DNA of 64,000 nt from a bacterium (GCA_023139105.1 JAGLOF010000058.1:1-64000), one strand, 5' to 3'. Shown: positions 8,623 through 18,544, counted from the stretch's first letter. Numbers and translations are program-made. Notes: generated from the letters alone by a model not told the origin.

Positions 8623-11550
8623 ATGCGCAAGCAAATAATTATGATCGTATTAAGTTTTGCATTTACAGGCGCAACTGCACAGAATAGATTGTGCCAATGG
8701 GTTTCACCATTCATAGGTACTGCTGGACACGGGCATACATTTCCCGGAGCTACAATGCCCTTTGGAATGGTTCAATTATCCCCTGATACGCGCCTCGAAG
8801 GATGGGACGGTTGTTCCGGATATCATTATTCGGACTCTTATATCTATGGATTCAGTCATACGCATCTCTCCGGAACAGGCTGCTCGGATTACGGTGATAT
8901 ACTTCTAATGCCCAGAAAGGGAAAACTTACTTTTTACAATGGTTCTGATACTACTCATGACAAGGGTTACAGGTCTCCATTTTTGCACCGGAAAGAGACA
9001 GCTTCACCGGGTTATTATGCAGTGCATCTTGATGACACCGGAATAATTGCCGAGCTTACAGCCACGCACCGCACCGGTCTTCACAGGTATACTTTTCCTG
9101 CCAGTTCAGAGAGTCATATACTTATAGATCTGGCTCATCGTGACCTTGTACTTGAATCTTCGCTGGAAATTGTCAGTTCAACCGAGGTTGAGGGATTTCG
9201 CCGTTCGAGAGCATGGGCGCAAGATCAGCATATCTATTTTGTAGCACAGTTTTCCAAATCATTTGTCTCATGGAAGATAAAGAATGATGATGTAATCTCA
9301 TCAATCCGCTCTGCAAAGGGGAATGAGCTGGCTGTCTCTCTGCACTTCAATACAGCTCAAGGTGAGATGATATTAGTCAAAGTCGGTATCAGCGCAGTAT
9401 CTATTGAAGGTGCACGCCGCAATCTTGAGGCTGAGCAAGACGGTTTTGATTTCAATAGCGTGAAGGCAGCGGCAGAATCTGCCTGGGAGGCGGCTCTTGG
9501 CAAAATTATTGTTGAAGGTGGAAGGGATTCAGACAAAACTGTTTTTTATACATCACTCTATCATAGTCTCATAGCTCCCAATCTCTACCAGGATGTTGAT
9601 GGGTGCTACCGTGGTCGTGATATGCAAATCCATGAAAGTCAGGAATTCAATTACTATACGGTCTTCTCTCTATGGGATACATTCAGGGCAGCCCATCCGC
9701 TTTTCACTATAATTGATCAGAAGCGCACTGTGGATTTTATTAAAACCATGCTCGCTCAATACGTTCAAGGTGGTCGCTTGCCTGTCTGGGAACTTGCTGC
9801 CAATGAAACCGACTGCATGATAGGTTACCATAGTGTTCCCGTTATTGCCGATGCATGGGTGAAGGGGATACGTGGTTTTGATGCTGATCTTGCTCTGGAA
9901 GCAATGCGTGCCAGTGCAGAGGCAGATAGAGATGGCATTAAAGAATATTGTACTTACGGTTATATACCGGGTGATCTGGAACCCGAGTCTGTATCAAAGA
10001 CCCTTGAATATTCATATGATGATTGGTGTATTGCACAACTGGCCGCTAGTCTCAATGAAGATGAAACCTGCAAAGAATATCTATATCGCGCTCAATTCTA
10101 TAAAAATATCTACAATCCGGAAACAGGTTTCATGCAGGCCAAGCTGAACGGAATGTGGCAGACTCCCTTTGATCCGGCAGAGGTTAACTTCCATTTTACC
10201 GAGGCAAATAGCTGGCAATATTCATTCTTTGTTCCCCATGACATTAGCGGAATGATTGATCTGATGGGAGGGAAGGCTGCCTTATCTTCCAAGCTTGATG
10301 TCTTATTTACTGCTTCTACTGAGACATCGGGGAGAAAGCAGGCAGATATTACCGGACTTATCGGGCAGTATGCCCATGGTAATGAACCAAGCCATCATAT
10401 GGCATATCTCTACAATTATGCGGATCAGCCGTGGAAAACGCAGAAACGAGTCAGTGAAATTCTGAACCTGCTCTATTCCGATCAGTCCGATGGACTCTGT
10501 GGCAACGAGGATTGCGGACAGATGTCAGCATGGTATGTACTTTCTGCAATGGGTTTTTATTCAATCACGCCGGGAGATGATATCTATGCTATTGGTTCGC
10601 CGCTTTTCAATAAAGTGACCATAAATTTGGAAAATGGAAATTGCTTTGTAATTGAAGCAGATAATCCCGGTGTGGATAATCCCTATATTAAATCAGCTAC
10701 TCTAAATGGGTATACATTTGATCAGACATATCTGAAACATGAGACCATTATGAACGGCGGGCATTTAAAATTTAGCATGGATAATACGCCAGATAAAAAG
10801 TGGGGACTACAAGCACGCCCAACTGCAATTACGCAGAACCTTCTGGTAGCATCTCCGGTTGTAAAAGGCGCAACCACTTTCTATGATACACAGGAAATTA
10901 GTATAACGACCGCCGGCAGTAATGAAATTTTTTATACAGTAGACGGAAGCAGGCCTACATGTCGCTCTACAAGTTATGTAGATCCAGTTTTTATTGATAA
11001 GAGCACTGTATTATCCGCTATTTCAATGGATGATAGAGAGAATTATAGTCATGTCATGAAGGCAGAATTTCATAAAATCCCCATGCACAGGTCAATTAGT
11101 TATACTACGCCATATTCTCCACAATACACAGCAGGTGGTACCAGGGCTTTAATTGATTTTATACGCGGAGGAAATGATTTCAGAACCGGGAAATGGCAGG
11201 GTTTCCGGAGTGGCGATGTTGAGGCCACTGTAGACCTGGGGGAAGTTCAGGAAATCAGTCAGATATCTGTAGGATTTTTGCAAAATGTCTATTCATGGAT
11301 ATGGATGCCGGAGAGTGTGGAGTTTATGGCATCTGTTGATGGTAAAAAATTCAACACAATCAAAACTGTTATTATTGATACTGATGAAACTGAATATGGT
11401 GCAATTATAAAGGAGGTAGAGCTCTCAGTTGATTCGCTGCCATTGCGTTTTTTACGAATCAAAGCCACGGGCAGAGGGCCAATTCCCCGATGGCATCCTG
11501 GAAAAGGTTCAAAACGGTGGATATTTATTGATGAAATAATGGTGAAATAA
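8623..11550 (+). CDS. Glycoside hydrolase family 92 alpha-mannosidase with C-terminal accessory domains
   Basis: About 975 residues with a signal peptide (FAFTGATAQ). GH92 blocks are clear: WVSPFIGTAGHGHTFPGA, GMVQLSPDTR, GFSHTHLSGTGCSDYGD, LWDTFRAAHPLFT, GNEPSHHMAYLYNY, and GLCGNEDCGQMSAWYVLSA, which includes the Glu/Asp residues that bind calcium and act in catalysis. After ~750 residues come a chitobiase-type beta-sandwich (FYTVDGSRPT) and an F5/8 discoidin-like domain, both probable carbohydrate-binding parts. GH92 enzymes are calcium-dependent exo-alpha-mannosidases of the periplasm or cell surface. GGGAGAA precedes ATG 8623. It pairs with the GH2 gene, so a mannose-containing glycan is the likely substrate. 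Confidence 0.94.
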   Translation: MRKQIIMIVLSFAFTGATAQNRLCQWVSPFIGTAGHGHTFPGATMPFGMVQLSPDTRLEGWDGCSGYHYSDSYIYGFSHTHLSGTGCSDYGDILLMPRKGKLTFYNGSDTTHDKGYRSPFLHRKETASPGYYAVHLDDTGIIAELTATHRTGLHRYTFPASSESHILIDLAHRDLVLESSLEIVSSTEVEGFRRSRAWAQDQHIYFVAQFSKSFVSWKIKNDDVISSIRSAKGNELAVSLHFNTAQGEMILVKVGISAVSIEGARRNLEAEQDGFDFNSVKAAAESAWEAALGKIIVEGGRDSDKTVFYTSLYHSLIAPNLYQDVDGCYRGRDMQIHESQEFNYYTVFSLWDTFRAAHPLFTIIDQKRTVDFIKTMLAQYVQGGRLPVWELAANETDCMIGYHSVPVIADAWVKGIRGFDADLALEAMRASAEADRDGIKEYCTYGYIPGDLEPESVSKTLEYSYDDWCIAQLAASLNEDETCKEYLYRAQFYKNIYNPETGFMQAKLNGMWQTPFDPAEVNFHFTEANSWQYSFFVPHDISGMIDLMGGKAALSSKLDVLFTASTETSGRKQADITGLIGQYAHGNEPSHHMAYLYNYADQPWKTQKRVSEILNLLYSDQSDGLCGNEDCGQMSAWYVLSAMGFYSITPGDDIYAIGSPLFNKVTINLENGNCFVIEADNPGVDNPYIKSATLNGYTFDQTYLKHETIMNGGHLKFSMDNTPDKKWGLQARPTAITQNLLVASPVVKGATTFYDTQEISITTAGSNEIFYTVDGSRPTCRSTSYVDPVFIDKSTVLSAISMDDRENYSHVMKAEFHKIPMHRSISYTTPYSPQYTAGGTRALIDFIRGGNDFRTGKWQGFRSGDVEATVDLGEVQEISQISVGFLQNVYSWIWMPESVEFMASVDGKKFNTIKTVIIDTDETEYGAIIKEVELSVDSLPLRFLRIKATGRGPIPRWHPGKGSKRWIFIDEIMVK

Positions 11551-11583
11551 AGAGCAGAAGTTAAGTAATTAAAGGATAGTTCC

Positions 11584-11705
11584 TGCTAAGCCTTGAGGGG
11601 ACTGCCGCAGTCGTCCTGAAGGAGCGGACTCCATCGCAGTGACAGGCGTTTAGTAAAGAGCAGAAGCATTGCCGTTGAAGTACACGCTCCCACTCTGCCA
11701 TGCCT
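11584..11705 (+). repeat. Dispersed intergenic repeat A, forward copy
   Basis: The block CCGCAGTCGTCCTGAAGGAG and its flanks recur inverted at 19925-20062, sharing TTCCTGCT, GCGGACTC, CAGTGAC, GTAAAGAGCAG and GCATTGC in the same order. No intact gene is encoded. It lies in a 400-bp gap between GH92 and the phosphatase gene. Confidence 0.75.
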
Positions 11706-11743
11706 GAAGGATATTGAATTCCGGTGATTTTTAAGTGAAATTT

Positions 11744-11823
11744 ACCAGAGCGAATATTGAACAGCAACTTATCGAATGTCGAATTTCCAAGGAGTTCTTA
11801 CTTCGACATTGGCTATTCACCAT
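11744..11823 (+). repeat. Dispersed intergenic repeat B, forward copy
   Basis: Contains GAGCGAATATTGAACAGCA, ATCGAATGTCGAAT, CCAAGGA, TTCTTACTTCGACATT. The same text occurs inverted at 18415-18520. One frame reads as a short conserved-looking peptide in both copies, but this is probably a by-product of repeat conservation. Confidence 0.75.
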
Positions 11824-11951
11824 GTACAAGGACCTAAGGAGTGACATGGGTGAAAAGGCTGTCTAAATAACATGACACTTGCATTTTCATACTATTTATA
11901 GTAGGTTGTTTAATCTATACATTTCAAACTTTATTATTGTGAGAATGGTAC

Positions 11952-14420
11952 TTGAATATAGACAAACAACGTATGCAATGGATAGGCCTGGGCATAGTTG
12001 CTATTCTGGGAATAGCAGCTTTTTTTCAGCTGCTTGACAGGTTTTATCCTGCGAAAGCGGCTAATATACAACTGAGTCGCAAGCAGGCAATAACCATTGC
12101 TGAGGAATTCTTAACAGACCAATTTTTATCAGTCGATGATTATCAATGTTCTGTTAATCTTCAATATAATAATGAAGCATTTCTTTACCTGCAAAAAGCC
12201 TATGGTCTTGCTGCTGCTCAAGATTGGATGAGATATCGCCGTCACTCCGGCGTTGAATTTTCCTGGTTTATAAATTATTATCAGGATCTGCCGCGGAGCG
12301 CAGAGCAACATCGACTCTTTGTGGGCATATCGGGTAGTGGCTATCTCTCCGGTTTTATTCATGTTTTACCGGTCGATATGTCATGGCCACGACCGGAAAG
12401 TGCCAGATTATCACAGGAAGAAGCTTTTAGAATAGCTCTTGACTTTATAAGTGCCCGTGAAGTAGACCTTGTAGATTTTATGGATGTCCAATATTCAGCA
12501 AATACACTTAAATCACGTGTTGATCATAATTTTTCATGGAACTATGATGCGGGGCCGACCGGTTGCACTGTAAATTTGCGTATAAGAATCAGCGGAGATA
12601 TTGTTACACTCTACCAGTTTGATTTTGAAATCCCCCGTGATGCATCCATAACTATAAAACGCCAGAGCGGTAATGAGTATTTTCTGGATACAGTTGTCTC
12701 CATTTTTGTTCTGTTTTTAACAGGCTTGCTGACTCTTTTCATATTTCTTAAGAAGTATCATGAAGGAGAGGTGGAAGTCAGATCAGGTGGCATTGTCTTT
12801 ATGGTTATCTGGTGCAGCTTTATCATTCAGGCTCTGCTAAGATTTCAGATAAACGCTACCGGCACTAATCTTGGTGAACTCTCGCAAAATGGTGTGGCCC
12901 TGTTTATCTTTATTCTGTTTGTCCTCATTATCCGGCCTCTTTTATCTCTATTTGGTTTTACAGCATGGAGTGTCGGTGAAGCTTTGGGTAGAGAACGTTT
13001 TGCTGATAAATTCAGATCATTGGATGCGTTACTCAACAAGCGTGTATTTACTTTGAATTTTGCAATTTCTACACTACAAGGTTATCTTGGTGGTGCTATT
13101 CTCATAGGTCTGTTGGCTGTTTTGTATACGCTGTCTATTGAAAAATTTGGTGCAGTTATTTCCATATCTGGTTTTCAAACACTTTTACCTTCACCTTTAC
13201 CTTCATTACTGCCAGTATTAATTGCTTTATGGGCTGCATTGATGGGTGAGATGATTTACAGGCTTTTTGCTAATTTGTGGATTTTCCAGCGTTGGGGCAG
13301 AAAGAGCATTTCCATAATTGTATCTGCGGTTTTCTGGTCATTCTACGTTCCTGGTTTCTGGGATTTGCATGTCGGATTGTATCCTTTGATCAATCAATTG
13401 CTCATTGCTTTTATAGTAGGAGCCTTTCTGTCGATATTTTTCTGGCGGTTTGACCTGTTGACAGTAATATTCTGCAACTTTATTACAATTGGCGTCTTTC
13501 ATACGCTGCCGCTGTTAACTGCTGAATCGTCTCAATTAAAGATGGGTGGATGGATGTCTCTGGCTCTGCTCATGTCCCCGTTAATTATCATGATCATGGG
13601 GTTTATTCGTAAAGAACGTTTTGTGCTGAAAGTGGATCGTATGCCTGCACACATCCGTAGAATAACTGATCGTGTACGTATGAGCAAGGAGTTGGAAATT
13701 GCCCGTCAGGTTCAAATGCGCCTGCTCCCCAAAGAGAGTCCTGATATTGCCGGATTTGAGATAAAAGGTGGCTGTGTACCAGCACAGGAAGTTGGTGGCG
13801 ATTATTTTGATTTTATTGAACTTGGTGCAGATAAGCTGGGAATTGTTATTGGAGATGTTTCAGGCAAAGGTGTTCCCGCAGCTATATATATGACTTTGAC
13901 AAAGGGTATTGTGCAATCCCATCAAGATGGTCTGTCGCCAAAAGAGGTTATGATCCGGGTTAATAATATGTTATATAAAGCCATGGACAGAGAGACATTT
14001 GTCAGTCTTTTTTATGCAATTTTGAATACAAAAAAACGTATATTAACATATGCACGTGCCGGACATAATCCTCTTATTTATTATAATTCCAAAGAGAGGG
14101 TGTGTCAGATGCTGGAGCCAGATGGCATTGCTTTGGGGCTTGAGGCCGGTGAACGATTTAATAGAGTAATAGAAGAGAAACATCTAAAACTAAGAGATGA
14201 CGATGTATTGGCTTTTTATACAGATGGTTTCACAGAAGCCATGAATTTACAACGTGACGAGTATGGTGAAGATCGATTAGCAGAATTGATAGCGACACAT
14301 CATGATAAAGATGTAAGGTCTCTATATACTTTAGTTTTGAAAGATGTACGTCAATTTGTTGGTAATGCACCGCAACATGATGATATGACCCTGATTTTTG
14401 TCAAAGGTAAATCTAAGTAG
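11952..14420 (+). CDS. Membrane-bound SpoIIE/RsbU-type PP2C phosphatase
   Basis: 822 residues. One N-terminal helix precedes a ~220-residue extracytoplasmic region without a recognised domain. About nine membrane segments follow, the latter part resembling a CPBP-like bundle. From ~residue 575 there is a short helix (RVRMSKELEIARQVQMRLLP) and a PP2C/SpoIIE domain: GGDYFDFIEL, IVIGDVSGKGVPAAIYM, ARAGHNPLIYY, FYTDGFTEAMN, HDDMTLI, supplying the metal-binding Asp residues. Such enzymes usually dephosphorylate anti-sigma-factor antagonists in partner-switching pathways; no partner is nearby. The start is TTG 11952; an internal ATG at 11973 is possible. The extracellular part suggests signal sensing. 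Confidence 0.87.
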   Translation: MNIDKQRMQWIGLGIVAILGIAAFFQLLDRFYPAKAANIQLSRKQAITIAEEFLTDQFLSVDDYQCSVNLQYNNEAFLYLQKAYGLAAAQDWMRYRRHSGVEFSWFINYYQDLPRSAEQHRLFVGISGSGYLSGFIHVLPVDMSWPRPESARLSQEEAFRIALDFISAREVDLVDFMDVQYSANTLKSRVDHNFSWNYDAGPTGCTVNLRIRISGDIVTLYQFDFEIPRDASITIKRQSGNEYFLDTVVSIFVLFLTGLLTLFIFLKKYHEGEVEVRSGGIVFMVIWCSFIIQALLRFQINATGTNLGELSQNGVALFIFILFVLIIRPLLSLFGFTAWSVGEALGRERFADKFRSLDALLNKRVFTLNFAISTLQGYLGGAILIGLLAVLYTLSIEKFGAVISISGFQTLLPSPLPSLLPVLIALWAALMGEMIYRLFANLWIFQRWGRKSISIIVSAVFWSFYVPGFWDLHVGLYPLINQLLIAFIVGAFLSIFFWRFDLLTVIFCNFITIGVFHTLPLLTAESSQLKMGGWMSLALLMSPLIIMIMGFIRKERFVLKVDRMPAHIRRITDRVRMSKELEIARQVQMRLLPKESPDIAGFEIKGGCVPAQEVGGDYFDFIELGADKLGIVIGDVSGKGVPAAIYMTLTKGIVQSHQDGLSPKEVMIRVNNMLYKAMDRETFVSLFYAILNTKKRILTYARAGHNPLIYYNSKERVCQMLEPDGIALGLEAGERFNRVIEEKHLKLRDDDVLAFYTDGFTEAMNLQRDEYGEDRLAELIATHHDKDVRSLYTLVLKDVRQFVGNAPQHDDMTLIFVKGKSK

Positions 14421-14459
14421 AATAAATTGTAAGTCTATTTTAATTAGGAGGAATGAACT

Positions 14460-15248
14460 ATGAAATCTCATGAAGTTGATTATAGTATAATTGGTGGTGA
14501 TATGCAAATGGTTGAGATAGAACTTGACCCTCAGGAGACTGTAATTGCTGAAGCCGGTGCAATGACGTATATGGAAGAAGGTATTCAATATGAAGCGAGG
14601 ATGGGAGATGGTTCAGAGATGAATCAGGGGCTAATGGGTAAGCTCATGGGAGCAGGGAAACGTATGCTTACAGGCGAATCACTTTTTATCACACATTTTA
14701 CAAATATGGGTAGAGGGAAAAGCAAAGTAGCTTTTTCAGCTCCATATCCGGGTAAGATAATTCCGATAGACCTGGCAAAGGTAGGTGGTGAACTGCTCTG
14801 CCAGAAAGATGCTTTTCTATGCGCGGCCAAGGGTACAAAAATTGGTATTGCTCTGACCAAGCGTATAGGTTCGGGATTTTTTGGCGGTGAAGGTTTTATT
14901 CTGCAAAGGCTGCAGGGCGATGGCCTGGCTTTTGTACAGGCCGGTGGTACAATAATTGAGAAAGAGCTGAACGGCGAGACATTACGTGTTGATACAGGTT
15001 GTATTGTTGCTTTTTCGCCTTCAATTGACTACAATATTGAGAGAGCGGGTAATTTTAAATCTATGATATTCGGTGGAGAGGGATTGTTTCTTGCCACTTT
15101 AAGGGGAACTGGCACAGTACTATTACAGAGCCTCCCTTTTTCACGGTTAGCCGATCGAATTATCAAGCACGCACCATCTGCCGGTGGCAGCAGAAAAGGA
15201 GAGGGGTCTGTATTAGGAGCCCTTGGTAACCTCATAGATGGTGATTGA
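14460..15248 (+). CDS. AIM24 / TIGR00266 family protein
   Basis: 262 residues without signal or membrane helix. The family pattern is clear: [106 protein letters not shown] and [14 protein letters not shown]. The fold is a beta-rich barrel-like domain; the cellular function is unknown. TTAGGAGGAATGAACT gives a strong ribosome site for ATG 14460. It follows the phosphatase by 39 bp and precedes the receiver-domain gene by 64 bp, so a shared transcript is possible. Confidence 0.9.
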   Translation: MKSHEVDYSIIGGDMQMVEIELDPQETVIAEAGAMTYMEEGIQYEARMGDGSEMNQGLMGKLMGAGKRMLTGESLFITHFTNMGRGKSKVAFSAPYPGKIIPIDLAKVGGELLCQKDAFLCAAKGTKIGIALTKRIGSGFFGGEGFILQRLQGDGLAFVQAGGTIIEKELNGETLRVDTGCIVAFSPSIDYNIERAGNFKSMIFGGEGLFLATLRGTGTVLLQSLPFSRLADRIIKHAPSAGGSRKGEGSVLGALGNLIDGD

Positions 15249-15312
15249 TTTTCCTCCAGCCAGTTTAAAATTTTTGCAATATCATGATTTTTAAAGGAGC
15301 AAAAGAAGTATA

Positions 15313-15684
15313 ATGGCCCATATTTTGATAATAGAAGACGAACGTATTGTGCGTACTGTTATAAAACGTTTTTTGGAAAAGGCAGGCCATACTATTATTG
15401 AGGCTGAAGACGGCAAAATTGGCTTAAGGGTTTTTAAAGAGAATAATTTTGATCTCATAATTACCGATATCATCATGCCAAATTCTGAGGGTATCGAGAC
15501 CATTGCCAATCTTAGAAAAGAAGATCCTCAAATGCCTATCATTGCCATGAGTGGTGGAGGAACTGTCGGCCCAATAGATTATCTTGACCTTGCCAGAAGA
15601 TTTGGTGCAGCAGGTACATATCAAAAATCGGCAAATTGGGATGAACTTGTAGAGTTGGTTGAGCGCTTGCTGGATGAGCGTTAA
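15313..15684 (+). CDS. Stand-alone response-regulator receiver domain
   Basis: 123 residues, exactly one CheY-like domain and no output domain. Seen: acidic pocket IIEDE, phospho-acceptor Asp in DLIITDIIMP (~residue 53), the switch Thr replaced by Ser in IAMSGGG, and Lys in YQKSANWDEL where KP-F is usual. It is preceded by AAAGGAGC at good spacing. A single-domain regulator probably relays phosphate to, or titrates, another protein. No kinase is adjacent; the nearest is at 59.9 kb, and nothing in the sequence links them. Confidence 0.9.
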   Translation: MAHILIIEDERIVRTVIKRFLEKAGHTIIEAEDGKIGLRVFKENNFDLIITDIIMPNSEGIETIANLRKEDPQMPIIAMSGGGTVGPIDYLDLARRFGAAGTYQKSANWDELVELVERLLDER

Positions 15685-15688
15685 TTTT

Positions 15689-15811
15689 ATGGCAGATACA
15701 TCAGCTCCGCATCTTCGCTGTATTGTCGTGTTGGGTGCAAGTGCTTTTCCAGATCATTATAGCAATATGCTTGTCTGCGCATTGAACATGCTGCAATCAA
15801 AGCGGTTTTAG
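15689..15811 (+). CDS. Possible 40-residue ORF between receiver and dehydrogenase genes
   Basis: A short open frame fills most of the 135-bp gap: it starts 5 bp after the receiver stop and ends 9 bp before the dehydrogenase start. It has no recognised motif and no good ribosome site. It could equally be non-coding spacer. Confidence 0.2.
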   Translation: MADTSAPHLRCIVVLGASAFPDHYSNMLVCALNMLQSKRF

Positions 15812-15819
15812 GGGCGGAA

Positions 15820-16794
15820 ATGGATATCTATTTCTATGAGGCTTTTGAAGAGGAGGTCGTAGCTCTTAAGGAACAAATGGGTTCTGAGATCACTGCTGAA
15901 TTTACCGGGAAAACTATTCAGGAGGCAGATCATAAATCTCCGCCCGCTCAGCTGATTAGTGTTCGTACACAATCAATAATACCGCTTGAATGGGCAGGTC
16001 AAATTTCAGGAATACTGTCACGCAGTACAGGGTATGATCATCTGGCGCGTTATCTGGCCCATGCAGACACTCTGCTGCCTTGTGCCCATCTACCTCTGTA
16101 CTGTCATAGATCAGTGGCTGAACAGGCTTTGCTTCTGTGGATGGCACTGTTGCGCCGCCTGCCGCGTCAGATGGCGCAGCTAAAGGACTTTAACAGAGAC
16201 GGACTCACCGGTTTGGAGTGTCAGGGAAAGAACCTGCTTGTTGTGGGAGTCGGTCAGATAGGATCTGAGATAGTCAAAATCGGGCAAGGTATGGGAATGC
16301 ATGTCACAGGGCATGATATAATAGAAAAATATGATTTTGTCGAATATGTAGATCTGCGAACAGGCTTGGAGCATGCTGATATAGTAGTCTGTGCAATGAA
16401 CCTGACTAATGATAATTACGGTTATTTTAATGCTTCTACATTGCGTCAGGCCATGCCAGGATTGCTCTTTGTTAATATTGCCAGAGGTGAAATTTCTCCA
16501 ACAGCTGACCTGCTTGAACTGCTTGACACCGGCCATCTGGGCGGAGTTGGACTGGACGTGTTTGAAAATGAAAGCCGTATTGCTGTGGCCTGGCGTGAAG
16601 ATGCAATCACCGCTGAATCCGAATTATTAAAGAAGCTGATCAATCATCCCTTGACAATTTGTACACCACATAATGCTTTTAATACATTAGAAGCTGTTAA
16701 TCGTAAATCTGAGCATTCTGCTATGCAGGTGCGGTATTTTTTGGAGAAAGGCCGCTGGTTGTGGCCAATTCCTCCGCAAACCGAGGATAAGTAA
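15820..16794 (+). CDS. D-isomer-specific 2-hydroxyacid dehydrogenase family protein
   Basis: 324 residues with the two-domain family layout. A Rossmann motif NLLVVGVGQIGSEIVKIG (~142-160) binds NAD(H). The catalytic triad residues are recognisable: Arg in LLFVNIARGEISP, Glu in GLDVFENES, and His in TICTPHNAFNTLEA. The N-terminal substrate domain has ISGILSRSTGYDHLARY. Substrate specificity cannot be read; the family includes lactate, phosphoglycerate and erythronate dehydrogenases. GGGGCGGAA precedes ATG 15820. The gene is followed after one base by yhbY, implying cotranscription. Confidence 0.88.
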   Translation: MDIYFYEAFEEEVVALKEQMGSEITAEFTGKTIQEADHKSPPAQLISVRTQSIIPLEWAGQISGILSRSTGYDHLARYLAHADTLLPCAHLPLYCHRSVAEQALLLWMALLRRLPRQMAQLKDFNRDGLTGLECQGKNLLVVGVGQIGSEIVKIGQGMGMHVTGHDIIEKYDFVEYVDLRTGLEHADIVVCAMNLTNDNYGYFNASTLRQAMPGLLFVNIARGEISPTADLLELLDTGHLGGVGLDVFENESRIAVAWREDAITAESELLKKLINHPLTICTPHNAFNTLEAVNRKSEHSAMQVRYFLEKGRWLWPIPPQTEDK

Positions 16795-16795
16795 T

Positions 16796-17107
16796 ATGAG
16801 TGAATTACAAGGATTTCAACGTAGATACCTGCGTTCCAAAGCACATCATCTTGAACCTGTTGTCATGATTGGAAAGAACGGTATGACTGCGCAAGTAGTT
16901 GATAAGGCAATAGAGGCTTTGACTGCCCATGAACTGATAAAAGTACGTTTTGTTGAATTTAAAGATCAAAAGAAGGTAATGGCACCGGAATTGGCAAAAG
17001 CTACAGAGAGTGAATTGGCTGGAATTCTGGGTCATGTGGCTATTCTTTACAAGCCCCATTCCGAACCTGAAAAACGAGAGATCCGCCTACCTGAGAGGAA
17101 AAAATAA
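16796..17107 (+). CDS. yhbY: CRM-domain RNA-binding protein YhbY (ribosome assembly)
   Basis: 103 residues, the usual length. The CRM fold is evident from LRSKAHHLEPVVMIGKNGMT (GxxG-type loop GKNG), VVDKAIEALTAHELIKVRFVE and VAILYKPHSEPEKREIRLPE. YhbY binds the pre-50S ribosomal subunit during maturation. It starts one base after the dehydrogenase stop and is followed 14 bp later by the flavin-reductase-like gene, consistent with an operon ending in rlmB, another ribosomal RNA maturation factor. Confidence 0.92.
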   Translation: MSELQGFQRRYLRSKAHHLEPVVMIGKNGMTAQVVDKAIEALTAHELIKVRFVEFKDQKKVMAPELAKATESELAGILGHVAILYKPHSEPEKREIRLPERKK

Positions 17108-17121
17108 ATTAAGGATTTTAT

Positions 17122-17658
17122 ATGTCTCTTCATCAAATAGATATTGATTCATTTGTTGCCAGACCCTTTGATTTATGGGCAAATCAATGGCTGCTCTTGA
17201 CGGCTGGAAATTTTAAAGAGAAAAAGTATAACACAATGACTGTTGCATGGGGCAGCCTTGGTATTATGTGGTCCAGGCCATTTGCTCAAGTTGTGGTAAG
17301 ACCGTGTAGATACACATATGAATTTATTAATAAGTATGATACTTACACTCTCTCAGCTTTTCCGGCCGGATATAAAAAGGCCCTGTCTTTACTCGGATCG
17401 ACTTCAGGTCGTGACAGTGATAAAATTGCCGAAGCCGGACTAACAGCCGTTGCTGCATCCACTGTTGCTGCACCAACTTTTGCACAAGCTGAATTGGTGA
17501 TAGAGTGCCGCAAAATGTATCAACATGATTTGACTGATGGAGAATTTCTGGATTCCACCATTCATGAATACTATCCGGAAAAATCTTATCATCGGGTCTA
17601 TTTTGGAGAGATTCTGGCTGTCAGTGCTGCGGATAGTTTTCTCAAGGAGAGTAAATAG
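17122..17658 (+). CDS. Flavin reductase-like (FMN-binding split barrel) protein
   Basis: 178 residues. MTVAWGSLGIMWSRPFAQVVVRPCRYTYEFI resembles the FMN-binding part of flavin-reductase-like proteins (N-T-M-T-V-A-W-G...P..V.RP.RYT). The end HRVYFGEILAV fits the dimer core. These proteins bind FMN; some reduce flavin with NAD(P)H, others have unknown roles. The stop codon overlaps the GTG start of rlmB by one base, so the two are translationally coupled. Confidence 0.85.
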   Translation: MSLHQIDIDSFVARPFDLWANQWLLLTAGNFKEKKYNTMTVAWGSLGIMWSRPFAQVVVRPCRYTYEFINKYDTYTLSAFPAGYKKALSLLGSTSGRDSDKIAEAGLTAVAASTVAAPTFAQAELVIECRKMYQHDLTDGEFLDSTIHEYYPEKSYHRVYFGEILAVSAADSFLKESK

Positions 17659-18401
17659 TGACACATTGGATATATGGTAAAAATTCAATAATGGAGTGGA
17701 TGGAAGCCGGCCTGTATATTAATGAAATATTGCTGACGCGAGATTCACGTCCTAAATCATATGGTTCTCTTGTGCAGTTGGCAGAGAAAAATCGAGTTAA
17801 AATACGCGCAATTGCGCGTACTGAATTAACAGAACTATTAGATAATGACAGGCATCAAGGTGTAGCGGCCCGCGTCTCTATGCCGAAATATGCCGAGGTT
17901 GAAGATCTCTTTAAAATTGCCAAAAAGAAGGGTGAAGCACCTCTCTTTGCATTACTGGACTCAGTTCAGGATCCGCACAATTTAGGTGCCATTATAAGAT
18001 CTGCTGATGGTGCGGGTATCCATGGTATTATAATTCCAAAGGATAAAGCTGTTGGCTTTACTCCTGTTGTAGTGAAGTCTTCTGCCGGAGCAGCCGCACA
18101 TGTACCTGTTGCGCAGGTCGTAAATCTTGTCAGAACTATCAATGAATTGAAAGAGGCTGGACTCTGGATTGCCGGTACTGACCACACAGGCACACAGATG
18201 TACAATGCTATTGATTACAAGGGCCCCATGGGTATTGTGATGGGTAGTGAGGGTAAGGGGCTCAGGAGGCTTGTACGGGAGTCGTGTGACTTTCTGGTGT
18301 CTATTCCCATGCAGGGACATGTTAATTCATTGAATGTGTCTGTAGCCTCTGCCTTGCTTTTCTTTGAGGCACGGCAACAACGTATAGCGAATAACAAATA
18401 G
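17658..18401 (+). CDS. rlmB: 23S rRNA (guanosine-2'-O-)-methyltransferase RlmB (TrmH/SpoU family)
   Basis: 247 residues, GTG start. The N-terminal substrate-binding domain (WIYGKNSIMEWMEAG, HQGVAARV) is followed by the SPOUT fold: motif 1 LLDSVQDPHNLGAIIRSADGAG, motif 2 GIVMGSEGKGLRRLV, and motif 3 VSIPMQGHVNSLNVSVASALLFFEA, which forms the trefoil-knot SAM site. RlmB methylates G2251 (E. coli numbering) of 23S rRNA. TrmH-family paralogues with other targets cannot be fully excluded. It ends the yhbY-containing operon; repeat DNA follows. Confidence 0.9.
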   Translation: MTHWIYGKNSIMEWMEAGLYINEILLTRDSRPKSYGSLVQLAEKNRVKIRAIARTELTELLDNDRHQGVAARVSMPKYAEVEDLFKIAKKKGEAPLFALLDSVQDPHNLGAIIRSADGAGIHGIIIPKDKAVGFTPVVVKSSAGAAAHVPVAQVVNLVRTINELKEAGLWIAGTDHTGTQMYNAIDYKGPMGIVMGSEGKGLRRLVRESCDFLVSIPMQGHVNSLNVSVASALLFFEARQQRIANNK

Positions 18402-18414
18402 CAAATTACAAATA

Positions 18415-18520
18415 ACAAATAACAAATATCGAATGTCGAATGTCGAAGTAAGAATTCCTTGGACATTCGACATTCGATATTCTGCTGTTCAATATTCGCT
18501 CTATTAAATTTCAATTAACA
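18415..18520 (-). repeat. Dispersed intergenic repeat B, inverted copy
   Basis: Reverse complement of 11744-11823. This copy also forms a 17-bp perfect inverted repeat: ATCGAATGTCGAATGTC at 18427 and GACATTCGACATTCGAT ending near 18478, around a spacer with GAATTC. It follows direct AAATAACAAAT repeats. The hairpin may act as a weak terminator for rlmB. Confidence 0.78.
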
Positions 18521-18544
18521 GCTCTCCTGAAAAATTCCTGATCG

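Noticed and set aside
18215-18514. 99-codon minus-strand ORF overlapping rlmB
   Set aside because: Combines antisense of rlmB with dispersed repeat B; the repeated peptide also appears at 11.75 kb, so repeat conservation explains it.
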